Positions 8,493 through 17,586 of a DNA stretch of 64,000 nt are shown piece by piece. Source of the stretch: an uncultured Saprospiraceae bacterium (GTDB lineage: Bacteria > Bacteroidota > Bacteroidia > Chitinophagales > Saprospiraceae); contig CALEYL010000036.1 in the NCBI GenBank assembly GCA_937926205.1, positions 1-64,000 of the forward strand, in the 5' to 3' direction. Under the pieces are notes generated by a model. The model was not told the DNA's origin. It saw only the letters and a program-made list of their open reading frames with translations, and searched no databases. Position 1 is the first letter of the stretch. Each line of letters opens with the position of its first letter. Made by a program: the position numbers and the translations under genes.

Positions 8493-11036
8493 ATGTCTTT
8501 ATCACAGCCCCTTCCGGAGCTTCGCAAAAGCATCAAGGAAATCCTGATTGAGGATTTACCGGCTGCCATCAAGGCATTGCGCGAGCTGTTGCCCGAAGGT
8601 TCTGAAAAACACAGCATGATCCTGGCGATGCTCGCACAGATCAACGACGCCAACAAAGCCCATTTTCGCAATACCCTCAGCCCGGAAGAATATGCCCGGA
8701 AAATAGATTCCGTGCGCGCCAATTTCCTCGACTTATTAGACGCCCTCGAAGCGGCCGATTTTGAAGAACCTTTGGCGGGTGGAAGCAGCAAAAAGACCGG
8801 CGCCCGAACTGGCAGTGTCCTCTACCGCGTACCGCACCGCATGCCTTTGCGCAAGCCCGTCATTTGCACGGTTCGCGTCGCCATGGATGAAGACGCCCTG
8901 CTCGAAGACATCGTACTCGACGCAGATGTGCGCGTGAAACAACGGGTGGAAGTGTCGGACATGATGAAAGCCGAACTGCTTGACCCGGAAGGCAATGTAT
9001 TCCAGGTGCGCAGCCTGAGCGAAGCGACCCAGTTGGTGCGCGAAACCGGTAAAACGCAGTGGCTGTTCAGTGTGACGCCGCTGATAGAAGGCCAGCACCA
9101 GCTGCTGGTGAAGGTGTCCATGATGGAATTTGTGCCCAATCTTGGCGCTTACGTTCCCAGGGAAGTGTCCATTTTGGAAACGATAACGATTGTGACGGAA
9201 GGCGTCATGACGGACGAAGCAGAAGCACCGCTGAAAAATTCGGGCGTATCTTTTCAGCCCCACCCTGGCCCGCCCCGAAAGGGAGGGAGTACAGTCTTGG
9301 ATGACTTTGAAGTAGAGTCGACGAAGGCATTGGATGATAAAATCTTTAATCCGCCGCCACCTGCGCCGGTGGTTTTGCCTCCGCCTGCACAGGTAGTTCT
9401 GCCGGAAAAAAGCATCAACCCGGATCCGACGGACCATCACCCAGCGCCACAGCAGTCGCGCCCCATTTCCGGCAGGGTGCGCGCGTTATCCTTTTTGCTG
9501 CTGTTTCTGATCGTCGCCTCTACCGGCACTTACGCCCTGACCCCGCCGCCTGTACGCGACTTCTGGATTGCCGAGCTCAGTGGCAGCGCCGATGCTTATG
9601 CGGCCTACATCGAGGCGTACAAAGACAACCCGGCAGCACAGCCTCGCGTCGAAAAAGCCTATTATCGGAAAGCCCTGAAAACCGAAACCATTGAGGACCT
9701 GCGGGCCTACCAGGAGGTTTATGCTGAAAAAGGGCTATACCGCCAGCAGGTCGCTGAAAAAATAAGGACTTTGGAAATGCGGGAAGTAGAAAGCATCCGC
9801 CGCCAACCGACGGGCGCCCGCATCCGCCGCTTCCTGAAAAACTACCCCGAAAGCACAGAACTCGGTACGGTAGCGACCGCTGCCGCCACCGATGAGCAGG
9901 TGCTGCAGGAAGTGCAACCCGAACTCAACGCCGCCATCGAACAAAAAGCAGAAACAGCCACCACCACCGAAGAAGTCAAAGCCCTGATGCCCGTCCTGAG
10001 AGCCGTTGCCAGCACCGCCACCGTGGAGCGCGTTGAGCAAATTGTATCGCGCAAAACACAGGTCAGAAAAGAGGTGAAAGATCAGTTTCAGGAGCTGAAA
10101 ACAGCAGTGAAAGCGCGTGAAAATGACAAAACAAGCGATGCCGGACAAGAGCAGCCGAACCCATCTCTGAGTGACAAGATTGAGACCCGAAAAACGGAGA
10201 ATGCGACACAAACCGATGGTAATACTTCCCTGAAGGAAAAAATCGGCGACCGCCTAAGTAACAAAAAAGAAGCCATCGCTGAAAAAATCGAGGCTCGAAA
10301 AGACCCGGATGCCACTCCTTCCCTCTCGGAGAGGGCCGGGGAGGGGCTTAAAGCCATCGCCGACGGTATGGTACTTATCAAAGGCGGTACCTTTACGATG
10401 GGCTGTCTGGATGGCCGCGATAAAAACTGTAGTGAAAGTGAAAAACCATCACACACCGTTACCCTCAATGACTTTTACCTCAGCCGCACGGAAGTCACCC
10501 AGGCGCAATGGGAAGCGGTAATGGGGAATAACCCTTCCAATTTTAAAAATTGCCCGACTTGCCCGGTAGAGCAAGTTAGCTGGGACGACGTGCAGGGTTT
10601 TATCAAAAAACTGAATGACCTGACCGGGCAACAATACAGCCTGCCCTCAGAAGCGGAATGGGAATACGCGGCACGCGGCGGCGCCAATAGCAAAGGGTAT
10701 GAGTATGCCGGCAGCAACGACCCTGGCGAAGTAGCCTGGTATGGTAGCAACTCTGGTACTAAAACCCACCCGGTAGCCCAAAAAAAGAAAAACGAGTTGG
10801 GTTTGTTCGACATGAGTGGCAATGTGTACGAGTGGTGTCAGGATGTGTGGCACGAGGATTATCAGGGCGCTCCTTCAAGAGGCAACGCCTGGATGACTGG
10901 TGGGGAGCAGGCTCGCCGAGTGGTTCGTGGCGGGTCCTGGCTCATCAGCATTGGCAATTGTCGGGTGTCCAACCGCGACAGCAACGGCAATGCCGATGAC
11001 AGGAACAACGTTATCGGCTTTCGCTTGGCCCGGTAA
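8493..11036 (+). CDS. EAD-like / transmembrane / FGE-sulfatase-fold protein
   Basis: An 847-residue multidomain protein. Residues 1-90 are a helical domain (ELRKSIKEILIEDLPAAIKA and LAQINDANKAHFRNTLSPEE) resembling the effector-associated domains (EAD11 type) of bacterial conflict systems. About 110-240 form a beta-rich domain. There is a proline-rich linker, then one membrane segment at about 329-350 (ALSFLLLFLIVASTGTYAL), then a long charged helical region. Residues 626-847 are an FGE-sulfatase/C-type-lectin-fold domain (MVLIKGGTFTMG, YSLPSEAEWEYAARGG, MSGNVYEWCQDVW, RVVRGGSW, IGFRLAR). Of the two catalytic cysteines of true formylglycine enzymes only one (GNCR) is in place, so a binding role is more likely than catalysis. 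Its last 35 codons look like a hypermutation target. Two palindromes are embedded in the reading frame. Confidence 0.8.
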   Translation: MSLSQPLPELRKSIKEILIEDLPAAIKALRELLPEGSEKHSMILAMLAQINDANKAHFRNTLSPEEYARKIDSVRANFLDLLDALEAADFEEPLAGGSSKKTGARTGSVLYRVPHRMPLRKPVICTVRVAMDEDALLEDIVLDADVRVKQRVEVSDMMKAELLDPEGNVFQVRSLSEATQLVRETGKTQWLFSVTPLIEGQHQLLVKVSMMEFVPNLGAYVPREVSILETITIVTEGVMTDEAEAPLKNSGVSFQPHPGPPRKGGSTVLDDFEVESTKALDDKIFNPPPPAPVVLPPPAQVVLPEKSINPDPTDHHPAPQQSRPISGRVRALSFLLLFLIVASTGTYALTPPPVRDFWIAELSGSADAYAAYIEAYKDNPAAQPRVEKAYYRKALKTETIEDLRAYQEVYAEKGLYRQQVAEKIRTLEMREVESIRRQPTGARIRRFLKNYPESTELGTVATAAATDEQVLQEVQPELNAAIEQKAETATTTEEVKALMPVLRAVASTATVERVEQIVSRKTQVRKEVKDQFQELKTAVKARENDKTSDAGQEQPNPSLSDKIETRKTENATQTDGNTSLKEKIGDRLSNKKEAIAEKIEARKDPDATPSLSERAGEGLKAIADGMVLIKGGTFTMGCLDGRDKNCSESEKPSHTVTLNDFYLSRTEVTQAQWEAVMGNNPSNFKNCPTCPVEQVSWDDVQGFIKKLNDLTGQQYSLPSEAEWEYAARGGANSKGYEYAGSNDPGEVAWYGSNSGTKTHPVAQKKKNELGLFDMSGNVYEWCQDVWHEDYQGAPSRGNAWMTGGEQARRVVRGGSWLISIGNCRVSNRDSNGNADDRNNVIGFRLAR
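9258..9289 (+). repeat. palindromic repeat embedded in coding sequence (1)
   Basis: CCCCACCCTGGCCCGCCCC followed by GAAAGGGAGGGA resembles the short GC-rich palindromes common between genes in Bacteroidota, but here it is read through as HPGPPRKGG in the linker between the beta-rich and membrane parts of the FGE-fold protein. Confidence 0.45.
10315..10346 (+). repeat. palindromic repeat embedded in coding sequence (2)
   Basis: CCCTCTC-G-GAGAGGG is a perfect 7-bp stem (10321-10335) flanked by CTCCTT and GGGGAGGGG. It is translated as PSLSERAGEGL just before the FGE-fold domain. The frame stays open across it. Confidence 0.5.
10930..11034 (+). other. candidate DGR-type variable region
   Basis: Between RGGSW and IGFRLAR, nearly all codons outside a short fixed block (CRVSNR) end in C or T: ctc, atc, agc, att, ggc, aat, then gac, agc, aac, ggc, aat, gcc, gat, gac, then aac, aac, gtt, atc. 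All could come from AAC/AAT template codons by change at the adenines, which is the mark of adenine-specific mutagenesis in diversity-generating retroelements. No template repeat or reverse transcriptase is in the window. Confidence 0.35.
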
Positions 11037-11116
11037 TTACCCTTTATCACTTTTACCCTTTTACCCTTTTCTTTTTTCTTTTTTGGAGTGGTAGAAGGGG
11101 GGGGCATTTTTTTTTT

Positions 11117-11185
11117 GGCGAAGCCGATTTTTGCTCGCGCGGCGGCTCCGCCCCGCGTGTCCTATTCTTCGGGCTCCTGCCCGAA
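11117..11185. terminator. cluster of GC-rich hairpins between convergent genes
   Basis: There are three hairpins: GGC-GAA-GCC (11117-11125), a 10-bp stem CGCGCGGCGG/CCGCCCCGCG with one mismatch and a CT loop (11136-11157), and TTCGGGC-TCCT-GCCCGAA (11168-11185). They follow TTTTACCC words (11039-11070) and a T-run. They lie between the convergent FGE-fold and membrane-protein genes and probably end transcription of one or both. Confidence 0.4.
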
Positions 11186-11217
11186 ATCGCGTGAAGATTG
11201 AAACAAAAAACGCTTCC

Positions 11218-13515
11218 CTACTTCAAATAATGCCGGTTATTTTTCCAAACCCATCGATCCGACTGCCGGTACAAATCCGTTCCTGCCGGGCGGATGAGCA
11301 GTTCATCTACAAAGATCGGATCGCTGCGCAGGTTGCGGTTGTTGAAAGTCAGGCGGAATTTGCTGTCGCCGGCCTGCACCTCGAATGGGAATTCCATCAG
11401 CGCCCAGCCATTGTTGTCGATGCACTTCAGCACTTCACGCGATTGAGCCGTGTACTGCTTGCGCATGGCGCCGGTTGCCGGATCGGATTCCACCACTAAA
11501 AAATCCGTGCGGGGGTACAAATCGTGGTTGATGAACATCCACATGGAAAAGAGGTAGACGCCTGGTTTCGCTTCCGGGATCGTGCCTTCAAAAATCAGGT
11601 TTTCATCGCCCATTTTGCCCTCGTAACCGCCGCTGCCAAGGTAAGCATTGGCGGCGGGTGAGCCGTCCATGGCGTCGTATACAAAGTTAAGCGTCGGCTG
11701 ATTGGACCGGAAACCTTTGACTTCAAAAAGGGTGGAATCTTTGGCCAGCGTATCGACAATCTCTTGCTTGCGCTGTTCAATTTTTTTGTCGAAAAGATTC
11801 AGATCAAGTCGGAAAAACCGAAGGGTGCCATCGGTATATATCAATTGTGATTCATTCAGCAGGTAACCCCAGGTCGTTTCGCCTTCCGGTGCTTCGCTGG
11901 TGTCGTGGACGATGAGCAGCGGACGCTTGTCGGGATAGTCGTCGATGACCTTGGGGCGTCGGTAAGGCTCCATAAGCATCTGAAGCTGGTTGATGGTCTG
12001 CGAAACCGAAGTTCGCGTCAGCATGGCCGCCGTGATGGGCAATCCGGTTTGCATGGACATGGTCTGAGAGCGGTTGCCGGCAAAATAGCGCAGGGGGAAC
12101 CAGAAATTATCGGAGCCGACATTGTAGTAGGGCAGCGGCATGATGGCCTGATAATCGCTGTATTTGATGCCCGGAATATCCGTGAAACGCTTGCCGGGGC
12201 TGCCCATGGGGATTTCGTCGAGTCGCAGGTCGATGCTGCGCGTAAAATTCCAGCTCTCAAAAAACAACAAGGCAAAAGCCGGGATCCAAACCGCCCATTT
12301 CCATTTTTTAGCCGCTAATTTGTGGTACAGCCAGGCAAAAGCGATGATGTTGATCACAAAATAAAACAACCACGCAAAGCGCCCGACAGAGCGGAATTGC
12401 CGCACCGGCCCGGAATAGTGCAGCAGGTCTTCGAGTCCGGGAATGACAAAAGGCAAACCAAAGGAAAACAGCAGCAGCACGAGCGAGGCGTAAAAAATCG
12501 AATTAAGGTAAATCTTTCGCGAAGGCAAAAAAGAAACGGGCGCCCGCCGGAATCCCTTGCCGATCCACCCGAAAAAAATGCCCAGAAATACAATCGCCGC
12601 TACCAGTCCCACGTAAGCTTTTCCTTCAAAATCCACATCGCGGATGTGGATCACTTTTTCGTTCAACCATACAAAATGGGGCTGGGTCAGCGAAGTAAAG
12701 ATGCCTTCCCAATGAGCGTTGTAGTGAAAAAAGCCCCAGGGCAGTACCGTGCGGTCTTTTACCGGGTCGCCCCAATACATCCAGTAAATAAAAAACAACA
12801 GGGGCAAAACCACCTGAATGCCGTAGTGGGCAGCGTACCGCGACAACAATTGTTTGTTGCCTTTTTGTAAATAACTGAAGAGGAAATACAGTGATATGGT
12901 AGCGCCCATGATGGCGAAAAAGTAAAAATGAAACAGCGATATGATGGTCAGACACAGCGCCATGCAAACGCTGATGACGATGGTGCGTTTTTCCTCAAAC
13001 CGCATCAGAAAATAGAGCGTAGCCGGAAGCGCAACCGGTAATGCCAGTCCGAAATGCCCGGACATGCGCATGTTTTGCGGCGCCAAAAACGTGATGGCAA
13101 TGGCTACGAGGACGCTGTACCAGGCCGGAACTTCCAGACGCCGGAAAATAAGGTACAGGAAAATGCTGCACAAAAGGATGGAAAACAGCAGGTTGAAGTT
13201 AAAAATGCCCAGGGCGTAGTCGCTGAGGTCCACTACATGGGCGTCGATCCAGCGCAAGGTGTTTGAAAGGGCCGGCTGGGTATCGGCGGGCACGACGTGT
13301 TCGCCATAAGGGTAGTTCATTCCCTGGAAATGGCGGTAAGTGCTGTCGTATTTGACGTGGTAAAGGAAAGCCTGGTAGGCTTTATAACCGTCTCCGCCCT
13401 GCTCGATCACCATTTCGTTGGCGACGCGAAAAAAATCCTCGAAGCGCAGGTAAATACATGCGCTCATCAGCATCAACAGCGCCAGAGCGCCTTTCATCGT
13501 TTGGCTTATCTTCAT
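11218..13515 (-). CDS. polytopic membrane protein, GT-C glycosyltransferase-like
   Basis: A 765-residue integral membrane protein of uncertain function. The N-terminal two thirds hold about ten or eleven membrane segments (MKGALALLMLMSACIYL, FNLLFSILLCSIFLYLIF, WYSVLVAIAITFLAP, ALLFFESWNF). The first extracytoplasmic loop (FQGMNYPYGEHVVPADTQPA) resembles loops of GT-C glycosyltransferases. The C-terminal 250 residues are soluble and end in a jelly-roll-like module (GVYLFSMWMFINHDLYPRTD, KFRLTFNNRNL), perhaps a carbohydrate-binding fold. A lipid-linked sugar donor is the usual partner of such proteins, but no catalytic acid was identified with confidence. It starts 13 bases after the S9 peptidase stop, so the two are probably co-transcribed. 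Confidence 0.55.
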   Translation of the reverse strand: MKISQTMKGALALLMLMSACIYLRFEDFFRVANEMVIEQGGDGYKAYQAFLYHVKYDSTYRHFQGMNYPYGEHVVPADTQPALSNTLRWIDAHVVDLSDYALGIFNFNLLFSILLCSIFLYLIFRRLEVPAWYSVLVAIAITFLAPQNMRMSGHFGLALPVALPATLYFLMRFEEKRTIVISVCMALCLTIISLFHFYFFAIMGATISLYFLFSYLQKGNKQLLSRYAAHYGIQVVLPLLFFIYWMYWGDPVKDRTVLPWGFFHYNAHWEGIFTSLTQPHFVWLNEKVIHIRDVDFEGKAYVGLVAAIVFLGIFFGWIGKGFRRAPVSFLPSRKIYLNSIFYASLVLLLFSFGLPFVIPGLEDLLHYSGPVRQFRSVGRFAWLFYFVINIIAFAWLYHKLAAKKWKWAVWIPAFALLFFESWNFTRSIDLRLDEIPMGSPGKRFTDIPGIKYSDYQAIMPLPYYNVGSDNFWFPLRYFAGNRSQTMSMQTGLPITAAMLTRTSVSQTINQLQMLMEPYRRPKVIDDYPDKRPLLIVHDTSEAPEGETTWGYLLNESQLIYTDGTLRFFRLDLNLFDKKIEQRKQEIVDTLAKDSTLFEVKGFRSNQPTLNFVYDAMDGSPAANAYLGSGGYEGKMGDENLIFEGTIPEAKPGVYLFSMWMFINHDLYPRTDFLVVESDPATGAMRKQYTAQSREVLKCIDNNGWALMEFPFEVQAGDSKFRLTFNNRNLRSDPIFVDELLIRPAGTDLYRQSDRWVWKNNRHYLK

Positions 13516-13528
13516 GTAAACTTCAGCT

Positions 13529-15433
13529 CTACTCGTTCAGCAAGTACCGCTTTAAAAAGAGGATCACTGCTTTGGTATAATAATCTTTGTTCGATTTTTT
13601 CCGGAAGCCATGGCCTTCGTCTTTGGCCAGCAAATACCAGGCTTCGCCGCCGTTCTGGCGAATGGCCTTGAGCATTTGCTCGGCTTCGGTAGCCGGCACG
13701 CGCGGATCATTCAGCCCCTGAACAATGAGCATGGGCTTGGTGATTTTATGGGCATTCGTAGTTGGTGAAATGCGCAATAAATGGCGGCGCATGTTCGGGT
13801 CGCGTTCGTCGCCGTACTCTACGCGGCGCAAATCGCGGCGGTAAGATTTTGTGTTTTTCAGGAAAGTAATGAAGTTGCTGATGCCGACAATGTCTATCCC
13901 GCAGCGCAGGCGGTCATTGAAATGCGACATGGAGGCCAGCACCATATAACCGCCATAAGATCCGCCCATGACAGCGACCCGCGAGGCATCGAGGTCGGGT
14001 TGGGTGGCGATCCAGTCCAGCAATTTTCCGATATCCATCACGGAGTGCTCGCGCAGGTAGCCGTTGTCTAATTTCAGATAACTTTTTCCGTAGCCCGAGG
14101 AGCCGCGCACATTGGGCGCCACCACCGCCAGTCCCATTTCGTTGAGGTAATACTGAAAAATTGGCGAAAAGACAGGCCTGTATTGACTTTCCGGGCCACC
14201 ATGAATGTAGATCAACACCGGGAAAGGCCTGCGTTTTTGGCGAGGTTTGAAATAAAAAGCCGGGATATTGCGGACTTCATGACCACTTTCCGTTACATCA
14301 AAAGTCGGATAATGGATGATGCTCGGCTCCACAAATTGATCAGGATTGAGTCCCCCGACTTCACTGAAAGTCCACTTTTCAGCCAGCCCCGTTTCCGTAT
14401 TGAGTACAAATACATCTGCTGGCGCTGTTGCTGTATTGATGGTGAGCAGGAGTTTTTTTTCTTTGGGATGCCAGCGGAGGGTGTTGCATTCGCCATTCGG
14501 AAGTCCTTCAATTTGGCGGAATTGCCTGCTTGAGGTGTCCATGATGAACAAGAGCGAAATGCCGTTTTCGTTGACCGTAAATGCCAGTTCGGCGCCATCG
14601 GGAGACAAACTGATGCTCTCCACATCCCAGTCCATTTCTTTCCACAACACCTCGTGATGCTGATCTTTGATCCGGTAATAACTCAGGTGCCGGAATTCCC
14701 CGTCAACATCCGCGGCGTAATAAATGCCTTTTCCTTCTCTGTCCCAATAACCGCCGTGGCAGGAAATGTCTTCCCGTTGGCAAAGTATGGGTTCCAGCGT
14801 CCTGCTGGGGATGTGATACCGGTACAATTCGCTTTCGTGAACCGATAAATAGCACCCGATGGTGATCCATTCATCGTCGGGCGACCAGTCGATCGGATAC
14901 CAGTAACCCTTTCTGCTGAAGATCATTTCATCGGGAATCGAAGGATCATGCGGGTGGGCGATGTACAAATCGTGGTCTTCATTGTTTCGGCGGGTGCTGG
15001 AGTGTACGATGCGATCGCCTTTGTTGCTCCAGATGGCATATTCATTGCGCGATTGCCCGTCTGTCAGCATGTGGTAGCGCTGGGTATCCAGGTCGAAATA
15101 GTACAACTGAAAATTCTCATTGCCACCTGAATCTTTCCCAAAAAGAAAGCCCCGGTGCTCAGGATCCGGGCAAACACTGCCAAAAGCAACGGGCTCATCA
15201 AAAAAAGTCAGTTGTTTGCGCACGGCGCCCGGGCGGCTAATGCCGTGAAACTGAGCAGATTCACCCAACCGCGTGATGATGAGCAATCCCTCGTCATCCG
15301 GCAGCCAATCGGAGGCAAAAGCTTCGCGTGTACTTTCATACTGGTGAAGCCGCTCCCCGAGTGCAGCCGGTATGTCCGGAATGCCTTCAACGATCAAGTT
15401 GCCGATTTCTTTCTTTTCAAAGGGCGCCGTCAT
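13529..15433 (-). CDS. S9 family peptidase (prolyl oligopeptidase-like)
   Basis: A 634-residue serine peptidase without a signal peptide, so probably cytoplasmic. Residues about 40-370 form a beta-propeller with WD/TolB-like blades (FDLDTQRYHMLTDGQSRNEY, WSPDDEWITIGC, LSPDGAELAFTVN) that gates access for short peptides. About 380-634 are an alpha/beta hydrolase with the catalytic triad in view: Ser492 in GGSYGG, Asp576 in GLNDPRVP and His608 in DEGHGF. The oxyanion HGGP stands near residue 425. Members cleave peptides after proline or act as dipeptidyl or acylaminoacyl peptidases; the exact specificity cannot be told. It lies upstream of the membrane-protein gene. Confidence 0.92.
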   Translation of the reverse strand: MTAPFEKKEIGNLIVEGIPDIPAALGERLHQYESTREAFASDWLPDDEGLLIITRLGESAQFHGISRPGAVRKQLTFFDEPVAFGSVCPDPEHRGFLFGKDSGGNENFQLYYFDLDTQRYHMLTDGQSRNEYAIWSNKGDRIVHSSTRRNNEDHDLYIAHPHDPSIPDEMIFSRKGYWYPIDWSPDDEWITIGCYLSVHESELYRYHIPSRTLEPILCQREDISCHGGYWDREGKGIYYAADVDGEFRHLSYYRIKDQHHEVLWKEMDWDVESISLSPDGAELAFTVNENGISLLFIMDTSSRQFRQIEGLPNGECNTLRWHPKEKKLLLTINTATAPADVFVLNTETGLAEKWTFSEVGGLNPDQFVEPSIIHYPTFDVTESGHEVRNIPAFYFKPRQKRRPFPVLIYIHGGPESQYRPVFSPIFQYYLNEMGLAVVAPNVRGSSGYGKSYLKLDNGYLREHSVMDIGKLLDWIATQPDLDASRVAVMGGSYGGYMVLASMSHFNDRLRCGIDIVGISNFITFLKNTKSYRRDLRRVEYGDERDPNMRRHLLRISPTTNAHKITKPMLIVQGLNDPRVPATEAEQMLKAIRQNGGEAWYLLAKDEGHGFRKKSNKDYYTKAVILFLKRYLLNE

Positions 15434-15537
15434 AGTACAATTTCGTTCAAAGTGGCCTGAGACTCCTGTTTTGTAATGGATGTATCGCCTTTTGCTCCGT
15501 ATAAAATGTAGTTCATCTCAATCGATTGTCAGGCGTG

Positions 15538-15586
15538 CTCAAACAAAAATGCCCGTACATTTCCGCCACAGGCATTTTTGTTTGAG
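15538..15586 (-). terminator. terminator after the type IX cargo gene
   Basis: There is a perfect 16-bp stem, CTCAAACAAAAATGCC (15538-15553) with GGCATTTTTGTTTGAG (15571-15586), and a 17-base loop. It lies 54 bases beyond the stop of the leftward gene at 15640 and before the start of the S9 peptidase gene. The A/T-rich outer stem supplies T-runs in both directions. Confidence 0.7.
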
Positions 15587-15639
15587 TTTGCTCCTTGATG
15601 CTTGAAAGTGACAAAAGTACGACATTTCAAACACCTTTT

Positions 15640-17448
15640 TCAATCCAATTTCAGCGCTTTAACACTGCGGCTGCCCTGAGATGACTGCCAATCCAGTAAA
15701 TAAAGCCCTGCCGCCTGATCGGAAAGGTCCATATTTAAACGATTTAACCCGGGGGTAAGTCGCATGACCTGGCGGGAAAGCAATTGACCGAGGGGGGTGC
15801 GAACGGTCAGTTCACCTTCAATCGGGGCATTCACTTCCATCAACAACTGAAAATGGCCGTCGCTGGGGTTGGGGGCAATGCGCATATCCGGAATACCATT
15901 TTCATGGTCTTCAGCAGCAGTTGTGCAGTTGGGGAAACTTGGATTATAGACTACATTTTGAGAATAACTGCCCGAACAACCTGTCGCGAGGTCGGTAACT
16001 TCAACAGTGTAATTGCCCGACGCAGCGATGCAGTACATGTCTCCGTTTGCGCCGTTGATTACTTCCCCATCCAAATACCACTGAATGCCTGCCTGAAGGG
16101 GCAAAGCGCCCGGATCGAAGAGCGAGAGTTGGTTGTTTTCATTGGTAAATGCAATGCCGGATGGAATTTCACCGAAAGAGATGGTCGCTACATCGGATTG
16201 TGACTGGCAGCCATCCGGGGAAGTATAAACAACCCAGTAATCGCCACCCTGATCTACCGGAAGCTGAGGGAAAGTCCCTTCCAGCAAAGGCACACTGTCG
16301 CGGTACCACTGGATATGGTCGGGATAGGTGGTATTCAGCGTCAACTGGTCGCCTTCACATACAAACCCAAAAGGCAGACCGGAAATCAAAGGCGGAAATG
16401 GTATCGGAAAAACCGTAACGGTGTCTGAAGAACGGATGGTATCGATGGGATGCAGGATGGTTAAGGTAGCGCTCATCCCGCTGCTCGTCAACAAACCAGT
16501 TGTGGTACGCGTAAAATTGACACTGCCACAATCGTCATCGGCGCCGTCAATGCCCCCGTCGTCATCAACGAGTTGAATCCGGTAATTGCCCTGGCCCAAA
16601 GCAAGGTTCAGGTTGAAATCTACCGGCGGCGTTACATTTTGCACAATGGAAGAAATGAATACCTCCACATTGTCCTGGTCGAAGACGCGTATTTTTAAAT
16701 CGGGGGCACTGAAAATGTCGGTGCAGGTGGTGGATTCAATGCGCACATTGGTCAGGAAAAAACCGGAAGTATCCACGATGGCCTGGTAATCGACTACATA
16801 AACCCCGGCGCTTTCATAAGTTTGATCGGCAGGGTTTTCCACCGTGGTGCTGACACCGTTTCCAAAATCCCAGAAATAGGAAAATCCGGGTTGGCCGTTG
16901 GAAGCAATGTTGTTCAAAAAGGAGGCTGTCACGCTGCCACAAGCCGTACTGTTGATGATGGAAAAGCCATCCGTCTGACTCACCGCCGGCGCAATGTGGA
17001 TCGGGAAAGAAAACGATGTAGTTTGTTGCACAAAAAACACCGTAGCTGTAACCACCACCGATACCTCGTAATCGCCGGGCAACAGTGGCGTACCGCAAAA
17101 CCGTAGGCAACCGTCCGTTTCAAGTGCCGGATTGAAAGTCGACTGGCTGAGTTCCCAGCTCAATCCCGGCGGCACATTGGTCAGCGAACTGATGATGATT
17201 TGCTGGATGGTCAGTCCCGGCGGTACACTGGGATCTGTGGCAGAAACCGGCGTGGTCGTTTTCGGCATGCGGAAACTGATGTCAGCCGTATAGGCCTGCC
17301 CTGCCTGCCCGTCGGGCGCATCGCTGAGGTAAATGGTATCCTCCGGCAAAACCGGCAATTGAATCATGCATCCCGGGCATCCCGACTGTGCCATCAGGCT
17401 GCTTCCCAGCATTAAAGCCGTGTATAATAATAAGTATCGCTTCGTCAT
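15640..17448 (-). CDS. secreted PKD-domain protein with type IX sorting domain
   Basis: The start is taken at 17448 (602 aa), giving the signal peptide MTKRYLLLYTALMLGSSLMA. The mature N-terminus is cysteine-containing (SGCPGCMIQLP). A PKD-like domain covers about residues 165-240 (FSYFWDFGNGVSTTVENPAD, the WDFG motif). A following section may bind calcium or ligands (VDDDGGIDGADDDCG). Ig-like modules come next (SGLPFGFVCEGDQLTLN). The last 80 residues are a type A sorting domain (IAPNPSDGHFQLLMEVN, and GLYLLDWQ near the end). It is probably attached at the cell surface. The gene at 17587 has a related layout (DTI/DSV phrases, NPP/GLTIQ segments and the same sorting domain), so the two look like cargo of one regulon or ancient paralogues. 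Confidence 0.85.
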   Translation of the reverse strand: MTKRYLLLYTALMLGSSLMAQSGCPGCMIQLPVLPEDTIYLSDAPDGQAGQAYTADISFRMPKTTTPVSATDPSVPPGLTIQQIIISSLTNVPPGLSWELSQSTFNPALETDGCLRFCGTPLLPGDYEVSVVVTATVFFVQQTTSFSFPIHIAPAVSQTDGFSIINSTACGSVTASFLNNIASNGQPGFSYFWDFGNGVSTTVENPADQTYESAGVYVVDYQAIVDTSGFFLTNVRIESTTCTDIFSAPDLKIRVFDQDNVEVFISSIVQNVTPPVDFNLNLALGQGNYRIQLVDDDGGIDGADDDCGSVNFTRTTTGLLTSSGMSATLTILHPIDTIRSSDTVTVFPIPFPPLISGLPFGFVCEGDQLTLNTTYPDHIQWYRDSVPLLEGTFPQLPVDQGGDYWVVYTSPDGCQSQSDVATISFGEIPSGIAFTNENNQLSLFDPGALPLQAGIQWYLDGEVINGANGDMYCIAASGNYTVEVTDLATGCSGSYSQNVVYNPSFPNCTTAAEDHENGIPDMRIAPNPSDGHFQLLMEVNAPIEGELTVRTPLGQLLSRQVMRLTPGLNRLNMDLSDQAAGLYLLDWQSSQGSRSVKALKLD

Positions 17449-17586
17449 AGATGTATGTTTTATATGTGCTTGCACAAATGCAAAACTGACGAAAGGGGAG
17501 CACAGGGCTTCCCGGTCGTCAGTTTTGCTTTTCCCAAAAAAAATAAGTAGAAATTGGAGATAAAATCGCTATAACATCGGAAATTC

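Noticed and set aside
8736..9440. 234-residue minus-strand frame
   Set aside because: Shadow of the EAD-FGE gene, with a low-complexity His/Arg/Phe composition.
8493..11036. True formylglycine-generating enzyme
   Set aside because: One of the two catalytic cysteines is replaced, and no sulfatase gene is nearby.
11117..11185. DGR cruciform and IMH downstream of the variable region
   Set aside because: Known DGR hairpins lie within a few bases of the variable region, while these are 80-150 bases away between convergent genes, so a terminator is the simpler reading.
15612..15619. Minus-strand -7 box (TACTTTTG) for the S9 peptidase
   Set aside because: A strong terminator hairpin at 15538-15586 lies between it and the gene start.
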